Notes under the pieces: generated by a model | The model's database searches: none | Seen by the model: only the letters and a program-made list of their open reading frames with translations | What the model was told of the DNA's origin: nothing | Assembly (NCBI GenBank): GCA_947589175.1 | Contig: CANPZR010000014.1 | Coordinates: 1 to 21,890, forward strand | Direction: 5' to 3' | Length of the DNA stretch: 21,890 bases | From: an uncultured Lachnospiraceae bacterium | Lineage (GTDB): Bacteria > Bacillota > Clostridia > Lachnospirales > Lachnospiraceae | Position numbers and translations under genes: made by a program | Part shown: piece by piece, positions 14,863 to 21,769 of the stretch | Layout of the letters: each line of letters opens with the position of its first letter | Numbering within the stretch: position 1 is the first letter of the stretch

Positions 14863-15243
14863 ATGGATTCCAACAGAGCAAATATGTACATGAGAAACGC
14901 AGTAATGACAGCGTCACCGGCAGAGCTTGTCCTGATGCTGTATGATGGAGCCATCCGTTTTTGCAATATGGCGATTATGGCCATGGAGAAGAAAGACATA
15001 GAGGGCGCCCATAATAACATCCGCAAAGCCGAGAATATCATTACAGAGCTGCGCGGCTCCCTAGACCGGAAATATCCGGTCTGGGAGGACTTTGAGCGTG
15101 TGTACGAGTACATTTACCGCCGTCTGGTAGAGGCCAATATGCAGAAAGACCCGGAGATTGTGGAAGATGCGCTCAAATACATCCGGGAAATGCGCGATAC
15201 ATGGAAAGAAGTCATGCGGCTGAATAAGGTAGGCCAGAAATAA
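14863..15243 (+). CDS. fliS: flagellin export chaperone FliS
   Basis: A 126-residue FliS: the N-terminal YMRNAVMTASPAELVLMLYD is the family signature, followed by the helical bundle ending YIREMRDTWKEVMRLNK. FliS binds the C-terminal helix of newly made flagellin in the cytoplasm, prevents its polymerisation and passes it to the export gate; in B. subtilis it also interacts with FliW. AGGAGG at 14851-14856 lies six bases upstream. It sits 52 bases after fliD, the standard fliD-fliS order. Confidence 0.93.
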   Translation: MDSNRANMYMRNAVMTASPAELVLMLYDGAIRFCNMAIMAMEKKDIEGAHNNIRKAENIITELRGSLDRKYPVWEDFERVYEYIYRRLVEANMQKDPEIVEDALKYIREMRDTWKEVMRLNKVGQK

Positions 15244-15293
15244 GCTCTCCGGTAGCAAATCCCGGAGGCGGATTGAGAGATGGATGTGGAGAT

Positions 15294-15785
15294 ATGGAAG
15301 AAAAACGTCAGAACGCGGTATATGTGAGCATGATGGTAGATTCTCTGAAGCGCAAGGAGAGAGTGTTGAAGTCGCTCTATAAGCTGACCGGGGAACAGGA
15401 AGCGCTGCTTCGGGAAGACGAATTGGATCAGGCGCGTTTCCAGGGCACTATGGATGAGAAGGCCGAGGGAATTGCCGAGCTGAACCAGCTGGATGAGGGA
15501 TTTGATCTACTGTTTCGAACCGTAAAGAGCGAGATTCAGGCAGATCGGGAAGCGTATCGGGCCGAGATTCAGGAGATGCAGAAGTATATTGCCAGCGTGT
15601 CCGATCTGAGTGTGAAGATTCAGGCTCTGGAGCGCCAGAACAGCGAGCGCATGAAGATTTATCTGGCGAACCAGAAAAAGGTCATCCGCGATTTCCGCGT
15701 GAACAATAAGACGGCAACCAGCTACTATAAGAACATGACCAACACCAGTGCGGCGCAGTCTTACTTTTTTAATCAGACAAAATAA
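15294..15785 (+). CDS. FliT-like flagellar chaperone (coiled-coil protein)
   Basis: A charged, almost entirely helical protein of 163 residues (170 if a TTG at 15273 is used) with long amphipathic helices such as LKRKERVLKSLYKLTGEQEA and IASVSDLSVKIQALERQNSE. Position immediately after fliS is that of fliT in B. subtilis, where FliT is the cap-protein chaperone; the sequence itself is too generic to prove it and a FlgN-like protein is an alternative. Start choice is uncertain: GGAGG at 15264-15268 is four bases from the TTG, while the ATG at 15294 has only a close GGAG at 15288-15291. It is the last gene before a strong terminator. Confidence 0.6.
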   Translation: MEEKRQNAVYVSMMVDSLKRKERVLKSLYKLTGEQEALLREDELDQARFQGTMDEKAEGIAELNQLDEGFDLLFRTVKSEIQADREAYRAEIQEMQKYIASVSDLSVKIQALERQNSERMKIYLANQKKVIRDFRVNNKTATSYYKNMTNTSAAQSYFFNQTK

Positions 15786-15850
15786 TGAGAGAGATTGTCG
15801 GCTTGATCCGAATTATGCCGAATAAGATTTCTTTATAATCAGAATGTGAC

Positions 15851-15883
15851 AGACTATGGCAGGGCGACCTGCCATAGTTTATT
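15851..15883 (+). terminator. intrinsic terminator after the fliD-fliS-fliT block
   Basis: ACTATGGCAGG (15853-15863), tetraloop GCGA, CCTGCCATAGT (15868-15878) form a perfect 11-bp stem, extendable by a G-T and an A-T pair, followed by TTATT. It closes the flagellar gene run before the maf genes. Confidence 0.85.
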
Positions 15884-15937
15884 AAGGCGAAGGTCGCAGA
15901 AAACATAAGGCGCGGCAAATATAAGGCGCGGCGAGCG
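15882..15937. repeat. short GC-rich direct repeats upstream of the first maf gene
   Basis: ATAAGGCGCGGC occurs exactly at 15905-15916 and 15921-15932 (period 16), with a diverged TTAAGGCGAAGG before it from 15882. They fill the gap between the terminator and the maf ribosome-binding site, where a promoter would be expected. I find no convincing sigma-28 or sigma-A promoter here. Confidence 0.5.
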
Positions 15938-15986
15938 ATTATGGATTCAGGGAGCGGATCCGGGATTTTCAAGGAGGAAGTGTGAA

Positions 15987-17558
15987 ATGAGTGCTAAGTG
16001 CAGATTGATTACAGCAAAGGATGGCAATAAAGTCCCTGTTATCACCCATGAGGGGAAGGAAGTGCGCCTCGGCAGCCTGTACGACGGGCGGTATGCGGCG
16101 GAAAGGTGGGCAAAACGCTATATATCTGACGGCACGGAAAATGTAATTCTGTTTGGGCTGGGCGACGGTCAGCTGGTACGCCTTCTGACTGAAATCGTTC
16201 CCGGCAAAATTCTTGTGTATGAACCAAATGACGCATTGTATCGGGAAATGCGGCATACTTCTGCTTTTAAGAAAATCCAGGCGAATAAGAGAGTAAAAAT
16301 ATATGCGGGTGAGGATGGCAAACCGGAATTAGTGAATACCGCTCGCGAATTGTTAGATCAGAATGCAATTGATACAACTGTTTTGCGTTCCCATTTTCTA
16401 TATTATAAATACTATCAAAAGGAGTTTGAATGGCTCAAGAACATATGTGATGAGGCAGTCGATAAAATAACTATGATGTTCGTGTCGGTGAGAAGATTTG
16501 CCCCGCCGATGATTCGGAATTTGATATGTAATGTGAAGTACATGGAAGGCGGCATTCCGCTAATGAGGCTGGCTAAGTACTGGAATCCAGATATTCCTGT
16601 TATAATCGTAAGCGCTGGTCCTTCGTTGGAAAAAAATCTTATGTGGCTGAAGGAAGCAAGGGGGCGGGCCTTTATTTTTTGCGCTGACGCGGCTCTGAAT
16701 TTGCTCTTACAGCATAATATTATACCAGATGTGGCAGCCTGTACGGATGCAAATAAGAATCTGAAAAATTTCACAGATGACCGGATACAAGATATTACGC
16801 TATTGATAACGTCGAGCGCGCCTATTGAACTGGTGGGGAAAAATAAAAGTAATCGGATTTGGGGGAGTACAGAACCATATATGGAATCAATATTTCGAAT
16901 ATGTGGTATTGAATATCCAAAGACGGAAGTGCCCTTGGGCGTGGCCACGTTGATGTTGGCGTCCCTGCTGGATCTGGGAACCCGCCGAATTATATTTTGC
17001 GGACAAGATCTCGCATACTCGCCGGATGGAAGTTCCCACATTGCCGGCCATAATGAGGGATTTCAGAGAAGGGAAGAATATGACGCCGAGGGATATGAGG
17101 GCGGTATTGTATATTCCCGATATGACTGGACGATTACTAGAGAATGGATTGAGCAGATGATACAGCAGTTCCCGGATCGGAAATATATCAATGCAACTGA
17201 GGGCGGAGCGCGAATACAGGGGACAGAGCAGAAGAGCCTGAAAGAAGCCATCATGGAACTGGAACAGAAGGATCTGTACTGGAAGGATGTATTGGAGGAT
17301 AAGCGGATTTATATAACATCTGAGGAGTATGGGCAATTGAAGCGGGTAATGATAAAAGAGAGGGAAGACTTGGTGCGGATACGGCAGCTGGGATATGAGC
17401 AGGCTATGCTGGAGGAAAAGGAATCATTTGTAGTTACAGATTTGATTCTCGCTTATATGCGGGGCTTGAAGGATGGAACGAGAAAAGAACGTTTCCAAAA
17501 AGCACTGGACTATGTGGAGCACGAATTTGAAAAGGAGGTATCGGCATGGAGGAAGTGA
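15987..17558 (+). CDS. motility accessory factor, Maf/DUF115 family (flagellin glycosylation)
   Basis: A 523-residue protein of the MptE-like/DUF115 (Maf) family. Recognisable blocks are VILFGLGDGQ (N-terminal Rossmann-like part), VIIVSAGPSLEKNL with RGRAFIFCADAALNLLLQ in the central domain, IIFCGQDLAYSPDGSSHI and YINATEGGARIQGT, then helical C-terminal residues. In Campylobacter, Aeromonas and Geobacillus relatives, Maf proteins are needed to attach nonulosonic acids to flagellin before export. No sugar biosynthesis gene is visible here, so the sugar is unknown. AAGGAGG at 15971-15977 is nine bases from the ATG. It overlaps the next small ORF by 13 bases. Confidence 0.82.
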   Translation: MSAKCRLITAKDGNKVPVITHEGKEVRLGSLYDGRYAAERWAKRYISDGTENVILFGLGDGQLVRLLTEIVPGKILVYEPNDALYREMRHTSAFKKIQANKRVKIYAGEDGKPELVNTARELLDQNAIDTTVLRSHFLYYKYYQKEFEWLKNICDEAVDKITMMFVSVRRFAPPMIRNLICNVKYMEGGIPLMRLAKYWNPDIPVIIVSAGPSLEKNLMWLKEARGRAFIFCADAALNLLLQHNIIPDVAACTDANKNLKNFTDDRIQDITLLITSSAPIELVGKNKSNRIWGSTEPYMESIFRICGIEYPKTEVPLGVATLMLASLLDLGTRRIIFCGQDLAYSPDGSSHIAGHNEGFQRREEYDAEGYEGGIVYSRYDWTITREWIEQMIQQFPDRKYINATEGGARIQGTEQKSLKEAIMELEQKDLYWKDVLEDKRIYITSEEYGQLKRVMIKEREDLVRIRQLGYEQAMLEEKESFVVTDLILAYMRGLKDGTRKERFQKALDYVEHEFEKEVSAWRK

Positions 17559-17767
17559 GACGGAATTTGAAAGAATTGGCAGATTTGTTTTATCAGGATT
17601 GTTCGGAAGAAGGAATGAATGTATTTATGGAACTGGCGCCCTATATCGGTCGAGTTTCGCTGTTTTCCCCCTTTATCAATCCTTTGTTTGACGCCCTGGA
17701 GCAGGGAGATTATATTTTGGCAGCGGATATTCTGGTTCATGAGATGGCAGCAAAATTGCCAGAATGA
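17546..17767 (+). CDS. small conserved-looking protein between the two maf genes
   Basis: A 73-residue acidic, helix-rich ORF (ELADLFYQDCSEEGMNVFME; later LFDALEQGDYILAADILVHE). AAGGAGG at 17530-17536 lies nine bases from the ATG, and the ORF overlaps the end of the first maf by 13 bases, which implies translational coupling. No signal peptide or membrane segment is seen. I do not recognise the family. Position between two Maf paralogues and upstream of flagellin suggests an accessory role in flagellin modification or export, perhaps a small chaperone-like partner; that is inference only. Good ribosome-binding site and coupling argue that it is a real gene. Confidence 0.7.
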   Translation: MEEVRRNLKELADLFYQDCSEEGMNVFMELAPYIGRVSLFSPFINPLFDALEQGDYILAADILVHEMAAKLPE

Positions 17768-17797
17768 TAAATTGTCTGTAATTTGAGGAGTGATTAT

Positions 17798-19369
17798 GTG
17801 AAAGGAAATGGTTGTGAACTGGTTTGTGCCAAGGATGGGCATATGGTTCCTGTTGTAAAAAAAGATGGAAGAAATTTTTGCCCTGGTAGCCGGTATGATG
17901 GAAATTACGCGGCGAAACGCTGGGCGATGAGATATGTGCCAGAAAAAGCGGAATATGCTGTTATGTTCGGGATGGGAGACGGACAGATTCTAACTGAGTT
18001 GGCACATCGGATTCCGGGCTTTATTATGGTATATGAGCCGGAAGAGACTTTGTATAATGCCATGATGGGAACAAAATGCGTCCAGAAGCTGCAATTACAA
18101 AAGCGGATTATGATTATCTGTGGTGAGGACGGACTGACGGAATTTGGAGAGCTAGTGCAGGAACTTTTAAATGAGGACTGTCTGGACACAGTGCTGCTTT
18201 TGGAATATCCAGGCTATATCCGGGAATATCCACAGGAATGGGACGAGGTACAGGGTATTTTTGAGAAATATGCTGGAGAAGCGGACTATATGAAGGGATC
18301 CATTCAGAGATTTGTGAAACCTATGATTCACAATCAGTTGAGAAATTTTCCCTGTATGAAAGAAGGAGTTCTTGTTCCCAGGCTTTGCCGGCACTGGCCG
18401 GTTCGGGTACCGGTCGTTCTTGTTTCCGCGGGACCTTCCCTGGAAAAAAATATAGATGAGTTAAAGGACGCGAAAGGGAGAGCTTTTATATTTTGTGCTG
18501 ACGCAGCGCTCCCCATGCTTTTGCAACATGGGATCTGGCCGGATCTGGTGGGATGTACCGACGCGGGCAAGAACATGAATTGTTTTGAAGAGCCGGGAAG
18601 CATGGACATTCCTCTCCTTATCACCACGGTCTCACCGGTCCCGCTGGTTCATGGCAGCCAGGCGGCAAAACTGTGGGGGGATGATCTTCCGTTCGTACGG
18701 GATATTTTATCCAAATGTGATGTGGAAATTCCCAGGGTTCCCAGCTATCTGGGAGTGTCCACTACGCTGCTTGCGGTGGCGCTGGAACTGGGTGCGGAGA
18801 AGATTGTATTAGTTGGTCAGGATCTGGCGTACTCGGCGGATGGCAAAAGTCATATATCCGGCAGGGATGAGGGAATTCAGAAGGATGAGCAGTATATGGC
18901 AGAAGGGTATTATGGGGGCGTAGTCTACTCCCGCCCGGACTGGTGCGCGTTCCGGGAGTGGATGGAGGAGGCTGCGGCAGCCTTTCCAGACCAGAAAATT
19001 ATCAATGCCACAGAGGGGGGCGCCCGGATTCGGGGAACTGTACAGAAGTCTCTCCGAGAAACGCTAGAGGAGATGGAATCTATGGATATCTGTTTTCAGA
19101 ACTTGTTAGATAGCCCGGATGTGCGGATGACGCCATTTGAATTCAAGCGTGTCATGCGGGAATTTCGGAAGGCGACAGGAGATTTGGTCAGAATCCGGAA
19201 TATGGGATATGAGGAGACATTTTTTGAGTCCGACTATATGTTTATGCCAGTAATGCGGCTGGTCATACATTACATGAAATCTCTGGAAGATTCAAGCCGA
19301 AAGGCCCGTTTTGAGAAGTCCGTGGAATATGTCACGGCGTGTTTCGAGGAAATATTTGAAAAAAAATAA
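17798..19369 (+). CDS. second motility accessory factor, Maf/DUF115 family
   Basis: A 523-residue paralogue of the upstream Maf, identical in length and collinear throughout: CELVCAKDGHMVPVV, SRYDGNYAAKRWAMRYV, VVLVSAGPSLEKNI, RAFIFCADAALPMLLQ, IVLVGQDLAYSADGKSHI and IINATEGGARIRGT. The start is taken as GTG 17798, seven bases after GAGGAG (17785-17790); this aligns its first residues with the first Maf. A TTG at 17783 overlaps that ribosome-binding site and is rejected. Two Maf proteins may modify different flagellin sites, act as a complex, or use different sugars; the sequence cannot decide. No promoter is seen between it and the upstream genes. Confidence 0.8.
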   Translation: MKGNGCELVCAKDGHMVPVVKKDGRNFCPGSRYDGNYAAKRWAMRYVPEKAEYAVMFGMGDGQILTELAHRIPGFIMVYEPEETLYNAMMGTKCVQKLQLQKRIMIICGEDGLTEFGELVQELLNEDCLDTVLLLEYPGYIREYPQEWDEVQGIFEKYAGEADYMKGSIQRFVKPMIHNQLRNFPCMKEGVLVPRLCRHWPVRVPVVLVSAGPSLEKNIDELKDAKGRAFIFCADAALPMLLQHGIWPDLVGCTDAGKNMNCFEEPGSMDIPLLITTVSPVPLVHGSQAAKLWGDDLPFVRDILSKCDVEIPRVPSYLGVSTTLLAVALELGAEKIVLVGQDLAYSADGKSHISGRDEGIQKDEQYMAEGYYGGVVYSRPDWCAFREWMEEAAAAFPDQKIINATEGGARIRGTVQKSLRETLEEMESMDICFQNLLDSPDVRMTPFEFKRVMREFRKATGDLVRIRNMGYEETFFESDYMFMPVMRLVIHYMKSLEDSSRKARFEKSVEYVTACFEEIFEKK

Positions 19370-19378
19370 AATTAGGGG

Positions 19379-19405
19379 TAAAGTATTCTCAATATGCTCC
19401 GATAT
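19379..19405 (+). promoter_or_regulatory. consensus sigma-28 promoter of flagellin
   Basis: TAAA (19379-19382), exactly 15 bases, TCCGATAT (19398-19405) matches the sigma-28/SigD consensus TAAA-N15-GCCGATAT at all but one position. It begins ten bases after the second maf stop codon and would start transcription near 19412, giving a leader of about 185 bases. Confidence 0.88.
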
Positions 19406-19411
19406 ATATAA

Positions 19412-19597
19412 TGTCAGGAAGAGATAGTACTGATAATCATTCTATAGAAGCGTACTTTCTAATGATAGTAGCGAAAGTGAGTGGCAAGGCTTAGTGCCGG
19501 GCCCGCAGTGAGAATTGTCACTTCTTTCGATATTATAAAACAATATTAAAAACAACCCGCAAAGGGAATTGCGGTGTATTACAAGGAGGTAATCATT
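19412..19597 (+). promoter_or_regulatory. long structured flagellin mRNA leader
   Basis: The leader contains pairings arranged in a crossing order: AGTAC (19426-19430) with GTACT (19452-19456), and ATCATT (19436-19441) with AATGAT (19461-19466), compatible with a small pseudoknot. Further on, AAGTGA (19475-19480) and AGTGA (19507-19511) are both complementary to TCACTT (19518-19523), so two alternative helices compete. GGCA/TGCC (19483-19498) and the palindrome CGGGCCCG (19498-19505) lie between. A last hairpin precedes the ribosome-binding site. I recognise no known riboswitch class. Confidence 0.5.
19557..19590 (+). promoter_or_regulatory. two candidate CsrA-binding sites in the hag leader
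   Basis: A 6-bp hairpin CCGCAA (19557-19562)/TTGCGG (19569-19574) displays loop AGGGAA with a GGA. Seventeen bases later TTACAAGGAGGT (19579-19590) matches the CsrA consensus RUACARGGAUGU at ten of twelve positions and contains the Shine-Dalgarno sequence of flagellin. This two-site design, one hairpin loop plus the ribosome-binding site, is the arrangement described for B. subtilis hag. Confidence 0.72.
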
Positions 19598-20419
19598 ATG
19601 ATAGTACAGCACAACATTACATCTATGAACGCTAACAGGCAGTTAGGTATCGTAGGAAACAATCTTGCAAAGGCAACTGAGAAACTTGCTAGCGGCTACA
19701 GAATCAACCGTGCAGCAGATGACGCGGCAGGTCTGGCTATTTCTGAGAAGATGAGAGCACAGGTTCGCGGCCTTCAGAGAGCTTCGGACAACGCTCAGGA
19801 CGGTATTTCCCTTATTCAGACGGCTGAGGGAGCGATGGATCAGCAGCATGCAATTCTTCAGAGAACTCGTGAATTGGTAGTTCAGGCTTCTAACTCGGCT
19901 GTATTGAGTAGCGTGGGTGAAAGTGACTTCACGAAGATTCAGGATGAGATTAATGAACTGAAGAAAGAATTCGAGAGGATTAACACAGACACTGAGTTCA
20001 ACAAGAAGAAACTGTTGAATAATACTTACACAGGTCAGTGGTTGCAGGTTGGCGCTAATAAGGAGCAGGGTGTTACAGTATCTATTACCCAGACGTCTTG
20101 GAAAACTATAACTGTAGATACTGCTGGTACTGGTGGAAAGGCAATTTCCGCGAATATTTCTACCGTTGATAGCATGATTAAGACTGTTAGTGAGAAGCGT
20201 TCTAAATTGGGTGCTATTCAGAATCGTCTGGAGTACACTATTAAGGTAGATGATAATACTGCTGAGAATATGCAGTCTGCAGAGAGCCGTATTCGTGATA
20301 CTGATATGGCCGATGAGATGACCAGATTCAGCAAGGAGAGTATTCTTCAGCAGGCAGCTACTTCTATGCTGGCTCAGGCTAACAATGCAAATCAGGGTGT
20401 ACTTTCTCTGTTGCAGTAA
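19598..20419 (+). CDS. hag: flagellin (filament protein)
   Basis: A 273-residue flagellin, the filament subunit exported through the flagellar core. The N-terminal D0/D1 region (residues 1-135) shows NITSMNANRQLG, SGYRINRAADDAAGLAIS and ILQRTRELVVQAS, the stretch corresponding to the TLR5-contact region (Arg89, Leu93); the C-terminal region shows ESRIRDTDMADEM and the final helix ending NQGVLSLLQ. The central domain is very short, as in B. subtilis Hag. No cysteine is present. Codon use differs from neighbours (many T-ending Ala/Ser/Thr codons), as expected for high expression. ATG 19598 is eight bases from AAGGAGG; a GTG at 19574 lies upstream of that site and is rejected. Serines and threonines in the centre are possible glycosylation sites. 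Confidence 0.96.
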   Translation: MIVQHNITSMNANRQLGIVGNNLAKATEKLASGYRINRAADDAAGLAISEKMRAQVRGLQRASDNAQDGISLIQTAEGAMDQQHAILQRTRELVVQASNSAVLSSVGESDFTKIQDEINELKKEFERINTDTEFNKKKLLNNTYTGQWLQVGANKEQGVTVSITQTSWKTITVDTAGTGGKAISANISTVDSMIKTVSEKRSKLGAIQNRLEYTIKVDDNTAENMQSAESRIRDTDMADEMTRFSKESILQQAATSMLAQANNANQGVLSLLQ

Positions 20420-20457
20420 GTTGATGCCTGTTTATCAACAGAATAGTGAATGTACTG

Positions 20458-20489
20458 AAAGGGAGCAGCCGAGAGGTTGCTCCCTTTTT
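20458..20489 (+). terminator. strong intrinsic terminator of flagellin
   Basis: AAAGGGAGCAGCC (20458-20470), GNRA-type tetraloop GAGA, GGTTGCTCCCTTT (20475-20487) form a 13-bp stem with a single G-U pair, followed by a T-run (20485-20489). It lies between convergent genes and may also act, less strongly, on the leftward glycosyltransferase transcript. Confidence 0.92.
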
Positions 20490-20513
20490 GCCTGTTGAAC
20501 ATTAATTTAATTA

Positions 20514-21671
20514 TTAAAAAATAGATGAAAAAATTTTTTTGATTTGATTTTCATAGGAGAAATTTTTTGCTGCCTTTCGAAAACCATTGCAGGCAATCTC
20601 GTTTCGTTCTTTTTCATGACTTAGGTAATAATCAATTTTGCAAAGCATGTCATCCTCGCTATGGAACAGGACGCAATCTTCTCCATCCGTGAAAAATTCA
20701 GCTAATTCCGGCTGGTAAGTGGAAAGAAGAAATCCTCCTGCGCCCATAACGTCTATTGCCCTCAAAGGGATTCCGGAGGTTATGGAACGCAGGGTGATAT
20801 TTATATTTATGGCGGAAGTACGGAATACTAGGGGCATTTTTGTCATATAATCTACAATGCCTCCCATTGTTGCGTCCGGGACCAAATCAGGGTTTGAACC
20901 CGTGAAGAGCGTTAGGGAATAGAGGGAGGAAATAGAAGAAAGCAACTGAATCCTCTCTGTCGATGTGATTTTTTTGTTGATTATATCAGCAAATAGCTCT
21001 TTATAGGAGATACAATACGAAGATGGTATATCTAATTTTACATGTTGCTTTAATTCATCTGTAATTGTCGGAATCAGAAGTTCTTCAATGATATTGCTTC
21101 CATAAAAGGCAGATTGCGCGTTCATAATTCCGTCCAGATACCCCCATAGGTATTCGGGAAGATAATGAATTTCATCATACAGATTTTTTTCATAAAGGCT
21201 TCCTACAAAGGTCACATCAAAATTGTTGCCAAGATGTGCCGGAGGCTCGTCCAGTATTTGCAGCATCCGATCGATATCAACAGCTAAAGGCATGTGATAA
21301 ATGTGAGCATCCGGATGTAATACTGCTAATTTGCTGCATAAGTCATAATCAAAAACAAAAATGTGGTTCACGGAAAGGTTTGCTGACGGAGAACAAAGAG
21401 CCAGGTGTGGCATATCATAAATCCATGAAATATAGGGTATATCTGCTTCTTTAGCAGCTTTTGCAATTAGAGGAAAGAAGTCAAAACTAAAAATACAGTC
21501 ATAAGAATTTTGGCTGATTTTATTGAGGAACATGGCATGAAAAACAGGATCATCATCGTGGTCCTCAAAGGAATCGGACACTATATCAAGGTGATATCCC
21601 AATTTTTGCTGCAAAATAGGCACCAGACTCCGTGAAGAATTTTCTCCCCAATAATAATATAATATATTCAT
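20514..21671 (-). CDS. CgeB/DUF3880-type glycosyltransferase, probably flagellin-modifying
   Basis: A 385-residue soluble GT-B-like protein. The N-terminal half (MNILYYYWGENSS; YDCIFSFDFFPLIAKAAKEA; IPYISWIYDMPHL) matches the DUF3880 style of CgeB-like proteins; the C-terminal half has LRAIDVMGAGGFLLSTYQPE, FFTDGEDCVLFHSEDDMLCK and the closing HEKERNEIACNGF block typical of the Glyco_trans_1_2 domain. No membrane segment is seen. GGGGAG lies about nine bases before the ATG. It has its own consensus sigma-28 promoter (21758-21732) and converges on flagellin, so it is probably made together with the filament and adds sugar to flagellin. The region is somewhat more AT-rich than the flagellar operon. 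Donor and acceptor are unknown. Confidence 0.78.
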   Translation of the reverse strand: MNILYYYWGENSSRSLVPILQQKLGYHLDIVSDSFEDHDDDPVFHAMFLNKISQNSYDCIFSFDFFPLIAKAAKEADIPYISWIYDMPHLALCSPSANLSVNHIFVFDYDLCSKLAVLHPDAHIYHMPLAVDIDRMLQILDEPPAHLGNNFDVTFVGSLYEKNLYDEIHYLPEYLWGYLDGIMNAQSAFYGSNIIEELLIPTITDELKQHVKLDIPSSYCISYKELFADIINKKITSTERIQLLSSISSLYSLTLFTGSNPDLVPDATMGGIVDYMTKMPLVFRTSAININITLRSITSGIPLRAIDVMGAGGFLLSTYQPELAEFFTDGEDCVLFHSEDDMLCKIDYYLSHEKERNEIACNGFRKAAKNFSYENQIKKIFSSIF

Positions 21672-21731
21672 GACATTCTCTCCCCATTTGATTAAGTGAT
21701 TTTATCATATTAACAGAATACACCAATTTAT

Positions 21732-21758
21732 ATATCGGATAAAATTTATACAATTTTA
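21732..21758 (-). promoter_or_regulatory. consensus sigma-28 promoter of the glycosyltransferase gene
   Basis: On the minus strand TAAA (21758-21755), 15 bases, TCCGATAT (21739-21732) is the same as the flagellin promoter in both boxes and spacing. Transcription would start near 21725, about 54 bases before the ATG. This places the glycosyltransferase in the late flagellar regulon. Confidence 0.85.
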
Positions 21759-21769
21759 TATGTGATTAT

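Noticed and set aside
17642..17669. Sigma-28-like -10 (ATATCGGT) on the minus strand inside the small ORF
   Set aside because: The expected TTTA at 15 bases is missing and no leftward gene follows.
19498..19505. Palindrome CGGGCCCG as a protein-binding site
   Set aside because: It is short and sits inside the proposed structured leader, where it is more simply part of RNA folding; no second copy is seen.
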